From: Thermothielavioides terrestris NRRL 8126
Lineage: Eukaryota > Ascomycota > Sordariomycetes > Sordariales > Chaetomiaceae
Reading direction: 5' to 3'
DNA: 64,000 bases
Assembly: GCF_000226115.1 (NCBI RefSeq)
Contig: NC_016457.1
Span: 5,828,001 to 5,892,000 of the forward strand
Program-made: the position numbers and the translations under genes
In this document: positions 46,021 to 58,950 of the stretch, piece after piece
Position numbering within the stretch: position 1 is the first letter of the stretch
How the letters are laid out: each line of letters starts with the position of its first letter
Notes under the pieces: generated by a model
The model's input: the letters and a program-made list of their open reading frames with translations, nothing else
What the model was told of the DNA's origin: nothing
Databases searched by the model: none

Positions 46021-47345
46021 TTAAGCTTACTATACGCTTCTATAGGCAAGCTTATACCTTAAAAGCTCCCTAGCGTATACCTTTTATCGTCGCTACTCCT
46101 TTAGCTACTCTCTATATATAGCTCTCTTAGCTCGTAAAGGTCTAGCTAGCTATAGTAGTTGATTATACCGTCTTTTATACTCCTCTACTTCCTTAATATA
46201 TATATCCTATCTTTGCTACTACGCTAGATACTTATACTTATAGACGAAGGTATAGTCGTATAGGTCGTACAGTAGTAGGCGAAGTAGCTACTTAGGCTTA
46301 GTAAGCTCTTTATAAAGGCGTTTACTATAGTACTATACTAAGGGTAATATATAGCCAAATAACGTAGGCGAACCCCAAGCCTATAAATATTTCTATACTA
46401 GCGAGTAAAGCATCTTAAGGTAGTTCAGCCTCCTTATAAACGTATAGATAAGCGTTTTCTCCTCCTAGAGGTAAGGATCGAGTACTATTATCCGGAGTAC
46501 CGCCTATGCCAAGGCCCTAAGCTTTTTAACCTACGTACTACCAAGGAGGTACTCCTAGTCGAATTTATCTATAGGGGCGTCGACAAGTCTTTGAGTCATA
46601 GTCGCCTATATCGCAACGATCTCTATAATCTTAGCCTCAACGTTTACCTAGGTCGATATATTGTTAAGATCCTCCGCTAGTGTAGCTAATAGTCCTAAAG
46701 TAGCATTCTAGTCCTCTAGTTAGAGCAGCGGAATAGCTCTAGGTACTAAAAACGTAGTCTACAACTATCGTCCAAGGTTAGCTACAAGGTCTTATAAAGA
46801 TAGCCCACTACTTAGCTATCCGTCTAATAGAAGCTCTATAATCCTATAGTAGTATACCTAGTATACTACCTCTTACTTTAATTAGAGTATAAGGATTAGC
46901 TATATAGTAGTGATTAGTCCCTTCTTACTCTAGTTAGGGATCTAGGCTTACTTAAATGCTACTAAGTATATAGCTAAGGTCCTAAGTTCTATATTGCTAA
47001 AGTGGTTATAGATATATATAGGTAGGTCGTCGAGCCTAGGAATATCTAGCTCATTAGGTATAAATACATTGTTGCCTTAGAGGGCTTCAATCACCTCGTC
47101 TTCGTCGTACTCCGAGAATATAGGCTATATAGGTTCTTAGGTCGGAGATAGCAGGTCTAGAGGAAGCTTATACGTCTTGCCTTTATTCCACTATAGCAAA
47201 GGGATTCCTTTAGTGCGGAGTAGGCAATCCTTAAAGGTGCTAAGAGCATTTCTATAAGCTCCTAACCACAAGTATAATATACGCCGTTATACAACCTTCT
47301 CACTGTCTCCCTAATACGGTCGGAGCTAGGGCATCTTGAATTGTA
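46021..47345 (-). pseudogene. C-terminal part of the Ulp1-like ORF in element A
   Basis: Homologous to 38524-39850, ending at TAA 46023-46021. The Ulp1 catalytic residues are not included because the upstream part was deleted. It shows that the ORF lies between LTRs with a proven target duplication. Confidence 0.7.
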
Positions 47346-50300
47346 TTAGTCCGTCTAGAAGGCGGACAGGTTCTAGCTTCTCCTTCGGATATAAAGTCTC
47401 TTCGCCTATATAGTTAACAAAGATTTAGGCATCGACCTAGTCGTCGATATCCTCCTCCAACTCCTTCTCTATATAGTTAGAGGGCCTAGGCGGCTTGTAG
47501 GACAACGCGTTGGCTACAACGTTTTTAAGACCTAGGATATACTTAACTTCGAAGTCGAATAGATAGATCTAGGCAATCTAGCGTATTATAAGAGTACCTA
47601 AAACATCGCTTATAGTACCATTGAGCTAATAGACTAGAACCAGAGTATTAGTCTCTATAGTAAAATATATACTAAAGAGGTAGTAGCGAAAACGCTTTAG
47701 GAAGAAGAGTAGCCCCCTTAGCTCCCTCTTCGTAGTATTATACCGCTTCTCTACCTTTGACTAGATACCGCTCTTAAACTTATATAGGTATCTCTTACTA
47801 TTAGGACTAACCTACTCGAGTACACCTCCCTAGCCGAGGATACTAGCGTTGTAAACTAGAAAGATTATACTATACTATAGATCGCTATAGACGAGCGTCG
47901 TAAAAACTAGAGTAGTAGTAATTTTCTCCTTTAGCTGGTCTATCGCTTTCTACTTAGTAGGCCCCTAAGTCCACTTAATATCCTTCTTTATTAGAGTATA
48001 AAGAGGAATCGCGATAATCGTAAAGCCCTTAATCTAGATCTAGTAGTATCTAACTATTCTAACGAAGGTATATACCTCCTTAACGTTAGAATAGGTCTTC
48101 TACTCCTTTATCTTAACTACCTTTACTTTCTTAGGAAGGTACCTATTAGGTATATAAAGATAACTAAGTAGGACCGCTTTTAGCTACATCTACTTCGACT
48201 TTACTATAGCGATAGTCGTATCTACTAGCTCTACGTTTAGTAATACTATATCGATATTCTTAAGATACTTAATAATAAATTTACGACGTCTCCCTCTATC
48301 TAAATGGCTATTATAATTAGATCGAGGACCTTTTACTATAATATTGTCTAGGTAGATTTAATAGATATCTAGGATAAAATTACTAAAGATTATCGTTATA
48401 GCCTATTAAAACTAGGCAATAGAATTTATACCTCTTATCGATAGCGTATATATATAGAAGAGACTAATTAGCGTTGAAAAGGTCGTTAAATTATAGCTCC
48501 GTTTATCGAGATTAACCTAGTTATAACTAGAGAAGAGATCTAGGAGAGACATTAGCTTATAGCTACCAAAGTCTTTACTAAATTCTTCTATAGTAGGTGG
48601 GACAAAAGCGTCGTAGATCGTTATAGTATTAGCCTTTTAAGCATTATTAATAAGCTACAATCTACTATCCGTCTTAAAAACAAAGAACTAGTTATTACAA
48701 TAGCTTATATAGCTATATTTGATAATCCTATATATTTGCCTCTCTCTAAGTAGATCAATAACCTTTTATATTAATAGCTTTGGAATTAGAATAGACTTAC
48801 TCTACTAGGCCTTATATAGGATAGTCTTAATATACTAGGGCAGGACAATATCTTTATAAATACGTCTATACTTAGTGAAATCCTATATAAACGTAGCTTC
48901 CTAGTTTTATAAAATTTTAGCGAACATCTCCTTTTCTAGCTTATTAAGGAATCTATCTATAGTAGTGAGTATCGTTTAAAAGTGCTCCTTAGTAAGCTTT
49001 AAGCCTAGCTTAAGATCTAAGAAACAAAGGACTATAAAATCGTCCTATTCCTTTTTAAACTATATCTTTACTTTAGCCTTAATAAACCACTTTTCTTACT
49101 ATAACGAATCTCCCTCTAGTATAGAGCTATTTAATAGTACTAAATCGACTAGTCGAACTTTATTTATAATATTCTTTTAAAGTATAAACGTCTTTAAAGT
49201 ATATTTAACCTTATACTTGAATCCCTACTTTAGCCTCTAGCTAGAAAAGGGGTTTCCAACTAAGGTCCCCCTCTTCCCTTTTAAATAGGACAACAATTCG
49301 ATCTTTGTCTATTTAGATAGAGAAGATAAAGAATAAGAATATATAATATAAAAAAGAGTATTAAAGAGCAGTATATAGAACTTCTATAAAATAAAATAAA
49401 AAACCATTTTACCTATATTATCGTCGAGGAAACTAAGAGTAGTCTCACCTTCCTCTATCTTTACCTAGTCAAAGATTCTTTTAGGACTCTTCGTTAATCC
49501 CTAGAATTGCTTCTAGATAGCTAATTACGTTAGAGATAGTAGGCGATTCCGCTAAGTAATCTTCTTAGAGACGATATATATTTAGACTATCTTTCCTTTT
49601 ATAAATAGATTAACAGTAATTAGGTTGTTATTATAGTAATTGAAGGTTAGAGCAATATCTTTAACAAATAGTATACTAAGGATTACTTTGTATCTACTAG
49701 CAGTGTCCTTAGTTATAAAGAAGTGAAGGTTAATACTAACTCTACCTAGGTAAAGAGTAACCTAGGTCTCTCTAATAAATAGTACTAAGCTATAAAGGCC
49801 TTTTGAAATGACCTTAGTAGGCTAATATAGTAGTGTATACTTCTTAACAACGTTTATCGAAATATAGTTGCACTCTAAACTAAAGTCAATTAAGGCAAGA
49901 TACTTATTATAATAACCCTTCTTAAACTAGATATATAGAGTAGGAAGCGACTATATTTTTATTATTATACCGAGTTCTATATACTATAAAACTAAAAGCA
50001 TTAAGATAGACTTCTAGAGTAGGGTATAGATATAATTGTCAACGTCTCTAGGTAGACCCTTATAAATCTAATGTTCTTAGAGGCTTCCTATATAGATGCC
50101 CTATACACCGTCCTTAGTAACTCTAAAGATCGCTAGAACCGTCTTAGTCTAGCTAGAGCAAAGACTATTAAGTATATTTATATTAGTATATAGAGCCTAT
50201 ATATAAACTCTTATATCTTTTAGTATAATAGCTAGTCCATTAAGCTTAGGAACACTAGACCCTTTATAGTTGATAACCTCGATATTAGTAGAAATGCCTT

Positions 50301-52450
50301 ATAGATATATAATTAGAGCGTTCTTATACTTAGGTAAGATATAGACTAAGTCGTCAAAGGTTAGATTAGTCTTCGCTTTCATTATAGTATAGATTATATC
50401 CTTTATATACAAAGGCAATATAGTAACCTTTAGTATAGACGGCTTAGACTATAGCTCCTCTTTCTTTGTACAATTCACTATAGCTAGGTTCTTAAGGATA
50501 GTTATATAAGAAGGCTCCGCTAGAGATATAGAAGTACCGCCTATTAGGAAGTTATCTTCCCTTTCGTCCTTAGTGAACCGACGTTTAGTAGGCAGTATAC
50601 CTTAAAGTATAGTCTCCACCTCCTTGTTCGCTTCCTCTTTAGCTTCCCCCTTAGTCTAGTTAGAGAGAGGAAGAGGTAGCTAACGGAATTTGTTAGCCTT
50701 TAGTATAGGCTATAGGACAACCTTCTAAGTTAAGATACGACCTCCCTCTAATAGGACTATATAAAACGACAACTAATTAGACGCTATATAATAGAAGGTA
50801 GAGGTAAGCTTAGGCTCCCTTTTATATATAAGACGATTAATCGTTGTCTAGATAGTCGTAGACTCCTAATATAGCTTAGGCTACTAGAGGTAATACTTGT
50901 TTAGTACTAGGGATATATCTAGCTTAAACGGACAACTATTTAGGCGCTTATACTTACAATAGTACGCCTAGTATATAGGATAACTGTTATACTATAGGCA
51001 ATAGGCTATATATATAAGGACGAGCTAGCTGATCTTACTAACCTCTTATATACTATTAACATCTGCCTTTGTAAAGGTAATTATCTTAGCTAGCGTATAG
51101 CCCTTCTTACTCCTATCGCTAAAGCAGTAGTCTATACCCTTATAATATATTAGACCTATAGCTATAGCTTTTATAGCTTCTATATACTTAAGGACTATAT
51201 AGTCAAAGTCACTATAATAGTAGCAATAGCTAAAGCTTATAGGTCTACTATAGCTAGGAGGACGACTATCAATATATAAGCCAATGACAAAGCTAATATA
51301 TCTCTCCTATAAGCGGCTCCGCTACTAGAAATACGTCTAGAGAACCTTAATCTCGTTAGGAGTAGGATCAATTTCATATAAACGAAGGGCCTTAATCTTC
51401 TACTCGAACTGCTTAACGATCTTCTACTTCTAGATATATAGACGCTAGAGCTAATTAGCTAGATCGTCGATATCGTTGAACGTAGGTATAAGAGCTTTCT
51501 TTAGCTCCTCCTCTTCCTACTTCTATAGCTTAAGAGTCGTCTTAATAGTAGGTATAGCTAGAGGCAAATAATACTTCTATAGATTAATCTTACATTTATA
51601 GGTCTTAAGAAAGAGGTCTCCTACGTTGAGACCCTTTTAAAGAGTATCCTAAACGAACTTAAGGAAGTCTATCTACTTTATAGTACGAATAGAGTCCTTG
51701 TTATCCTTCTTCAGAGTATACTAACGGTCCTTAAGAGCTACTTAGATCTGCTAATTAAGTGTACGCTATATAGTTAGAACAATTATATACTATAGCTCTT
51801 TATAAACTTTAGTAGAGGCGACAACGTATATATAGTCGATCAACTCAAAGTAGTTGTAAATAACCGTATTAACTAGCTAGTATCTCTCTTCGATTAGATT
51901 ATAAAGGTAACTTCTATTACTATACTATTTAAGATTATCGCCTTTCCAACGTTTTAGGAACTTAGCCTTAAAAGCTACCTAGGTCTCTTAGTCCTTTTTC
52001 TCCTAATGACGAATAATAAGCTAGATCGTAGTATTATATTAAAGCTTAAATAGATATATATAGGTCTTATTATTAGTAACCTAATAAGCTTTATACATCT
52101 TCTCGAAGGTCTTGATCTATTGTATAGCATTCTAACCAAAGAAGTAGCCCTAAAGGCTAGCCTTCGCTAAGGTCGGAAAGGTCGTACTAAGCGTAGTAGC
52201 AAGGATATACTTAGTCATCTTCTTTAGAGCTTCGGCTTTAGAAAGACTAGAAGGTATTACCGTAGGTACCTCTATATAGATAGACGGAGTAGAGGTATCT
52301 AGCGAAGACGGAAGGGGTGTCTATACCGCTTTAGCTAGGTCTTCTTTGCTTAGTATACCTTAGAAAGGCTATAAGATAGATATATCCTTAGACTCTCCTT
52401 TAGAGGTTAGTATTAGGATTAATAGTGTTACAAAGGTTAATAGGATTCTT
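47346..52450 (-). pseudogene. Gag-protease-RT-RNase H relic of element A
   Basis: Reading from right to left: a gag-like frame (about 52450-51000; includes MTKYILA at 52218 and VAFKAKFLKRWKG), a Cys-containing region near 50950-51000 where a zinc knuckle would be, an aspartic protease with D-F-S for D-S-G at 49887-49879, RT with FVFKTDSRLRLINNA-type and YLDN (48354-48343, the second Asp changed to Asn) motifs, and RNase H to 47346. The part 48523-51175 aligns with 61348-64000 at a constant offset of 12825 with no net indel. All frames contain RIP-type stops. Confidence 0.7.
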
Positions 52451-53344
52451 AGAGCTTCTATAGACAGTGTATATATATATTGCTAGAGCCTAGTTATTAG
52501 GCATTTGGCTATTGTCTTTGAGAAAGGCAACGACTATATTAATAGACTATAAAAAGACTAATATATACACTTCTATAGGAACATTGATTCCTTCGACGTC
52601 TATCTAGAGGAAGAAAACCTCTTAAGAAGCTAGGTTCCTTTGGAATATATAGTCTAAAGGCCCTAAAGGATAACTATAGGTTCCTTATAGATTACCTAGA
52701 TACCTTTAGTAACTAATATACTAAACTCAACTAGTATAATAGCGGTAAGAGTATAGCTCTTAAGAAGAAAAGCAAAAGTCTATACTAAGACCTTATATCC
52801 AATATAAAACAGTGCTAGATATACTATTAGAAGGAGCTAAGTATCGTAAAAGTGTAGCCCTAAGCTTAGAAGCTCGTAAATAGCTATTATACTTAACTAC
52901 TTTTATAATTAGTTTGGCTAGACCGGAGAAGAAAATGATAATCAATGAAAATTCTGCCTTTGTCTCTACTTAGGAGGATAGAATTACCGTCTTTCGATTA
53001 GATTAGCGTTTTACAATCGCTACATTGATAATAACAAAGCCTTAATAGATCTTCGAAGTATTAGGGATAATAAGATATCTTTTTAATGCCCTACGCCATC
53101 TAGGCAAAGGAAGGTCTCCTAGGACAAGGTCTCAATAGACCCCTAGAACGTATACGCCTCAATAGGTTTCTATACCTCTTAGAAATACTGGTATTGGTAT
53201 ACTAGAGCCTTAACAGGTTAGCTATATCGTCGTTGTATAGCTATTAATATAGTATCGTATAGTTTTATAATCTTAGAAGACTTTATAGTCTATACTATCT
53301 CGTTTAGATATAGAGCTAAGCTCCTCCCTAATTAAGCCCCTATT
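52451..53344 (-). other. 5' leader of element A
   Basis: About 890 bases between gag and the 5' LTR. Next to the LTR, in element orientation, the sequence is AATAGGGGCTTAATTAGG, where the tRNA primer-binding site should be; RIP has obscured it and I cannot name the tRNA. Confidence 0.4.
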
Positions 53345-53832
53345 TGAAATAGTATAAAACCTCTATACCAACCTACCCTACTATACCTAGGACTAGGCGT
53401 ACAAGATAGCTCCTAGAGAAATGTAGTATCCCTCTAGACAAATAAAGATAGTATATATCAAATAGTAGGAAGGATATCTCCTAAGAGGAAGATATATAGC
53501 TTAGATATATCTAGTAGGATATAGTAGAAAAGATAGAAGACAACGAGAATACAGTTGAAGCTTAATAGTTTAAATGCCTATTGTCTAGATAGAGGTAGGA
53601 CAATAAAAGGAGAGGCTTAATAGCCTTCTTAGAAGAAGGAGAACTACTAACGTAGTGTCAACGAACGTATATTGACAACTACTTGATATCTTGCTTAATG
53701 ACAAAGAAGATAGGCTTAGCCTACTTAAATATATATAATTAGAGGGCTAGACCCCCTAGCAACGAATATAATATACTAAAACGAATAGAAAAACTAGGTC
53801 CCTATATCTAGGCAGTCTATCACCCTAATTTA
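53345..53832 (-). repeat. Element A 5' LTR
   Basis: 488 bases, TGAAATAGTATAAAACC to CCCTAATTTA, followed by target duplication ATAT and outer-element RT. Confidence 0.85.
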
Positions 53833-53836
53833 ATAT

Positions 53837-53995
53837 TTAGGATAAAGTTACTAAAGATCGTTGTTATAGCCTACTAGAACTAGGCAATGGAATTTATATC
53901 TCCTATCGATAGTATATATATATAGAAGAGACCGATCGACGTTGAAAAGGTCGTTAAATTGCAATTCTACTTATTAAGATTAACCTAGTTGTAAC
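53837..53995 (-). pseudogene. Fragment of outer-element RT between elements A and B
   Basis: 159 bases matching the RT region 48364-48527 of element A; the outer element's coding sequence between the two insertions. It ends in GTAAC, the duplicated target of element B. Confidence 0.7.
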
Positions 53996-54386
53996 TGTCA
54001 CGGCAAGGCAAAACAAGTGCTGGATGACTCGTAGCTGAATTAATCCTCGATTGACGAAGACTTTAAGTCTGAGGAGAGAGAGGAAAACTATCAATATATA
54101 GGTAGAAAACTGTGCTCAAATACCTTAGGTAGTATATATAGACAATTTGTAGTAGGGCTACAATTTACAGTAGGGCTACAAAGTCTATATATTGCAGGGT
54201 AAGACGCGGTTCGCCTTATCAGTGCGTTTTTCCTTATCGGTAAGTTAACCCCTCCTTCCTAATCCAGAAGTCGACTCGAATCCTATAAATCCACCAACTT
54301 AGGAGGTTATATAAGTGTATAGTTATATCACAGGTCTGTATACGAGTTATATAACAGTGGTCAATGTACTATACCGTTATATCACC
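53996..54386 (-). repeat. Element B 3' LTR
   Basis: 391 bases beginning TGTCACGGCAAGG. More A/T-shifted than its partner at 60962-61347, especially in the last 100 bases. Confidence 0.85.
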
Positions 54387-54599
54387 CCCCCCTCGAAAAA
54401 GCGTTGTGCCTATACGACGGATACGTTGCAGTCCTCTACTAGCTATTGGTAATCAGAAGAGTTGGCTCGCAAGCCTATTTTTTACGAAGTTTATACAATT
54501 GAGTTCTGTAGGACTCGGAAATCTGCCCTATAGCCTGCTAGGCTATATAAGATACTATATCTAGGCCGGTAGGTATACGAGGGAGCTAGGATGAAATGT

Positions 54600-57500
54600 T
54601 ATCCTACGACCTTATAGTAGGTTTATATATATATACAACGTCTCTTAGATCGAGTTAGATCGCATTGTCCTTTAGGTACTAGCAAGTTATCATCTAGGTG
54701 TTTATTATCGAAGTAATCCTCCTTATAAACTTTTAGCTATTATAGTAATCGCTAAGGTGGTCTAGCTACGTAGGGGAATTCCTTATAGAACTCCTAGAGG
54801 CAATATAGTACATTCTTAAAATTGACGGCGTTGTACTATTTAGGGTCCTCGCCCTAACCGATCTATTAAGTACGATACTAGAGTTTCCCTTTAAATATCT
54901 AGGAGGTAAGAATCTTTTCGATTTACTATTCTAATTCGTTGTCTACCTCAATTAGTGGCTTAGGCTAGGGCTCTTAACCTAATAATAGGTTATTCGGTAC
55001 CCTCTAGAGTCGATCTAGGGTAAATACTAGATATATCTTCTAGGTCTTAGGTAGCTTTAGCTTATAGGAATAACCCTTCTTAGCGATAATCGGAAAAGGC
55101 TTAGCAACTAGGTAGTCGAGCTTATCATTTAGTCGGTTTGTCTACTAGTAGCCCTTTATAATATAGACCTCCTAACTAACTTTAAATTCTTTTAGCTACT
55201 AATACTTATCCGTTTACCGCTTTTAGGCTTCCTAGGCTTTCTATATACTTTCCCTAGCAAATTGGATAGTAGAATTGATTCTAGAGAGTATCTTCTACAC
55301 TTCAATGCGATTAAACTTGTCTTTAGCGCTACTAAATTCTCAAGTATACTCCTACTAATTGTAGGTTATCTAGGGGAGCGTACTAGTCTCGACCTCGAAT
55401 AGGGCAAAGCTAGTAGACGAGTAGGGTAAAATGGCTTAGGCAAAATCTATTATAGATAGTAATTTTGACTAATTGTCTTAGAAATAGTTAACAAAGGGGC
55501 GTAGACGCTAGTCGAGGTATTGATTTATAATTTTAGTCTACCTATCCGTTTAAGGGTACTCTAAAGAAGAGAAGTATAAGTTAATTCTAAGGATCTTATA
55601 GAACTCGTCCTAAAATACTAAGATAAACTAAAGGCTTTAGTCCAAAGTAATCGATTCTAGGGCTCTATAGGTATACTAAATATACCGATAGTAGAGTTGC
55701 ACTATCTCTTTAGTAGTAGTAGTCTTATAGTAGGGGAGTAAGTAGCTACGCTTCCCTAGGCGGTCTACTACAATAAAGATTTAGTTGTAGCCCAACTTGT
55801 CTTAAGGCATTGTATAGAAGTCTATAGTAACATATTGCCAAGGTCTTATAGGGACTTCTAAGGGCTTAAGGAAGCCTAGTAGCTTATTGTAAAGTATATA
55901 GGAACGTTGGTAGGTCTAGCAATTCCTAACGAACCTATTGATATCTCCTATTTGCCCTAGCTAGAAGTATTGTCTCCGAACCAACTCTCGTATCTTATTC
56001 CTACCTAGGTAGGCTATAGAAATCTAGTTATAGATCTTAGCTAATAGGTAGGTTTATAGGTAACTATCTAGTAGAACTATCAACTTCTCTCCCTTTAGTA
56101 GGAGGCCACTATCGCTTAGAGTCCAATCGATATCATTCTAGTAGGCAAGCTCCTAAAAACTCTCTAGGGCTTCGCTCTCCTAGTTCGCTTTAAAGATAGT
56201 ATCTACTAGTTTATATCCTTCGAATCGTTGTAGGCGAGATAGCTCGGATTCATTGGCTTCGATTTGATAGATTATATACTATAAGTTGTACTCAATAGGC
56301 TCCTTAGGCGGTAACTCCAGCTTCTCTAGGATCTATAGGTCTAGCTTGCTCTTAGGGAGGACCGTCTAGGTATAGTAAGCTTCTTAGACTTCCTTCTAGG
56401 TAGCGAGCTCCTTAGCTTTATAGGACAAGGCATTAGCAATAGCGTTCTACTTACTAGGTCGGTAGACGATTTAAAAATCTAGGGTAGAAAGGAGCTTAGC
56501 CTATTCGGCTTATTGTATATTGAGTAGCCTCTTTTATATAAAGTATTACAATGTATAGTAGTCGAATAAGATATTGAACTACTACTAGAGGCTAAATAGC
56601 ATTAGGTACTATTTTTCAATAGTATATATAATGGCAAGGAGCTCTTTATCGTAGATAGGGTAATTACTTTCTAGTCTAGACATTGTTCTTAAGAAGAACG
56701 TAATAAGGTACTAACTATCGTTGTATTTCTACTAGAAGACTCTAGCTACGACTTTACCGAATATGTCGACTTCGATTCGACTCTCTCTAGTAGGATTGTA
56801 GTGTTTAAGGAGTAGAGTATTGGTCATTCGCCTTTTAAATTCTTAGAAGGCTTCTTTATACTCTTTAGTCCATTTAAACGGTTTTCCCTTAACGGTTAAG
56901 CGCTATAGGGGATATATAATCCTTCTATATTTATAGACAAATTAGCGATAAAAGTTATAGAATCTAAGGAAGGCTTATACTCCCTATATAGTAGTAGGTT
57001 GATCCTAAGAAACTACTGTTTCGATCTTCTTTAGGTCTACTTAGACGCCTTTAGTGCTAACGATAAACCTAAGGAACTTAGTTTTAGTAGTATAGAATTT
57101 ATATTTCTTAATATCTACCTAGAGACCTACTTCGTATAGCTTCTAAAAGACAAGTCGTATATATTTATAGTGCTCTTCCTTATTCTAAGAGTAGATAATT
57201 AGGTTATCGATATAAGCGGTTATAAATATATCGAGGTACTCGAAGAACTAGGAATTGACGAATCGCTAGAAGGTAATAGGTCTATTATATAGGCCGAACG
57301 ATAGAACTTTATAGTGGAATTGACTATATTAGGTTTAGAAAGTTGTTAGGTCTTTGCTTCTAGGGGCAAGTCGGATTCGATAGAAGGCTTACTAGATATC
57401 GATCTTAATAAAGATTTTAATGTTTCCTAGTTATTACAAAGTTTCGTCAATATAGGGTAGTAGGTAGTAGTCCTTAATAGTAACCTCATTTAGGGCTTGG

Positions 57501-58950
57501 TAGTCGATATAAAATCTCTAGGTCCTATCTCCTTTAATAGCAAAGAGTATAGGGGAGCTATATAAAGCGGTACTTAGCTTAATAAAACCCTTCTATAGGT
57601 TCTCAACTAGGTACTTTTTTATAGTCTTTAGCTAGTCGAGAGTATAGGAGTACAAGGGGCTTACTCGCTAAGGTAGTAGTCTAGTGAGTTTAATCTTATA
57701 GTCGTATTTACGCCTTAGTAGTATCTCGTCGAATTCCTTTTTCGAAAATATATCAGCAAATTCAATAAAGTAAAGGTACTTTGTAATCGCTTTCTCGACT
57801 TAGGCTTAGACCTCTTTGTCTTCGTTATTAGGGAGTTTACTAATCTTCTTAGCCTCGATAGCTCGATCGATCTAGGCGATCGTAATAAACCCTAGTATAG
57901 AATTCCTTTGTCGATTTCCTTTAAAGAACATTTTATCAAAGGCTATAGTAGAGATGACTATAGCTTTGATTAGGTCTTCTAGAATTTACGGTCGTTCGCC
58001 CTCTTCTATCTAAGAGGCGGCCTATTTCTCTTCTTCCTTAGGTATTATAAGTCGAGTAAGGTTCTTAGGGAGATAAATTCCTCTCCCTTCAGTGCCTAGT
58101 CCATTTTCTAGAGGCTATTGTCCTATACGCCTCTAAACAATACCTTCTAAGGGGGTTTCTCAGGGGGTTCAATAAGATTACTCCTAATAGTATACGTTTC
58201 AGAGACTTCGAGTTATACCGATTAGTATAATCCTAGGCTTGTCTTAGGTTATATTGATCGATATATTCCTAAATCTTTAGTAGGTTATATCAATTAGTAG
58301 GATTTGTCGAGTAAGGGTTTAGAGAGTATTTCTCTATACTTTAGTATTCGTAGCTACTATTGAGCCTTCTAACGCTAATCTTAACGCTCTATCGCTTAGT
58401 CTCTCTATTCAATATCCTTTTAGTGTTTAGGGTTTAGTACCTTAGAAATAAGGGGGTTATAAGGAATCTCGAAGATATAATTCTATTCTAGATTATATAG
58501 TTTATCTTTAAGCTAGATTAGTCGATACTAGCGAGTATTTAGTAGAATATTGTAATAAGCGAGCTACTATTAGCCTAGTAATAGCTAATACTCCTTCCCT
58601 ATATCAAGGGCTAAAAATGGAGTATCCTTCTATATTCTCCTATCAATTTGGAGGTCAAGTCTTAAGATCAAGTTAATAGAGTCTATAGATTGGCCTTAGA
58701 AGTCTTTTACAAAGATCAGAGTCTTAAGTAGTGTCCCCTCAACGTCGAGTTTCTTAGCGATTCACTTTATATAGGTTCGATTAAAGAAGGTATATCCGTT
58801 TACTCTAGAGTCAACGAATATAATAATAGTAATACTAGTTCTATTAACAGCTAACGTACAAAGGAAGGAGAGACTCCAACTGCCTATAAGCTACTAAAGG
58901 TCTACCTAGGTAACCGCTAATCTAACATCTAGCCCTAAGCTAGAGTCTAC
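54600..58950 (-). pseudogene. Pol relic of element B with C-terminal chromodomain
   Basis: From right to left: protease-like region (58900-58500), RT with AYIDNLIIYS (57215-57186; Asn for the second Asp) and FLRFYNFYRQF, RNase H to about 56400 with a SKQNAIANALS-type linker, an integrase with a zinc-binding region near 55900 and DDE motifs (VTIDFYTMPQDKLGYNQI), and a clear chromodomain near 54930-54740 (KILTS.IFKGKL.Y, YNAVNFKN, EFYKEFPYVA). Broken by many TAG/TAA codons. A chromodomain can direct integration to heterochromatin in chromoviruses, consistent with this nested site. Confidence 0.72.

Larger units (their letters stand above)
45523..53832 (-). mobile_element. Element A: family U retrotransposon with both LTRs, internally deleted
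   Basis: 8310-base insertion in the outer element's RT. The 488-base LTRs are at 45523-46010 and 53345-53832, flanked by ATAT at 45519-45522 and 53833-53836. From the right it carries leader, gag, protease, RT and RNase H, then jumps near 47345 to the C-terminal 1.3 kb of the Ulp1-like ORF. Relative to the outer element, the segment 39850-44510 (integrase, middle region and Ulp1 catalytic core) is missing. Non-autonomous even before RIP. Confidence 0.85.
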
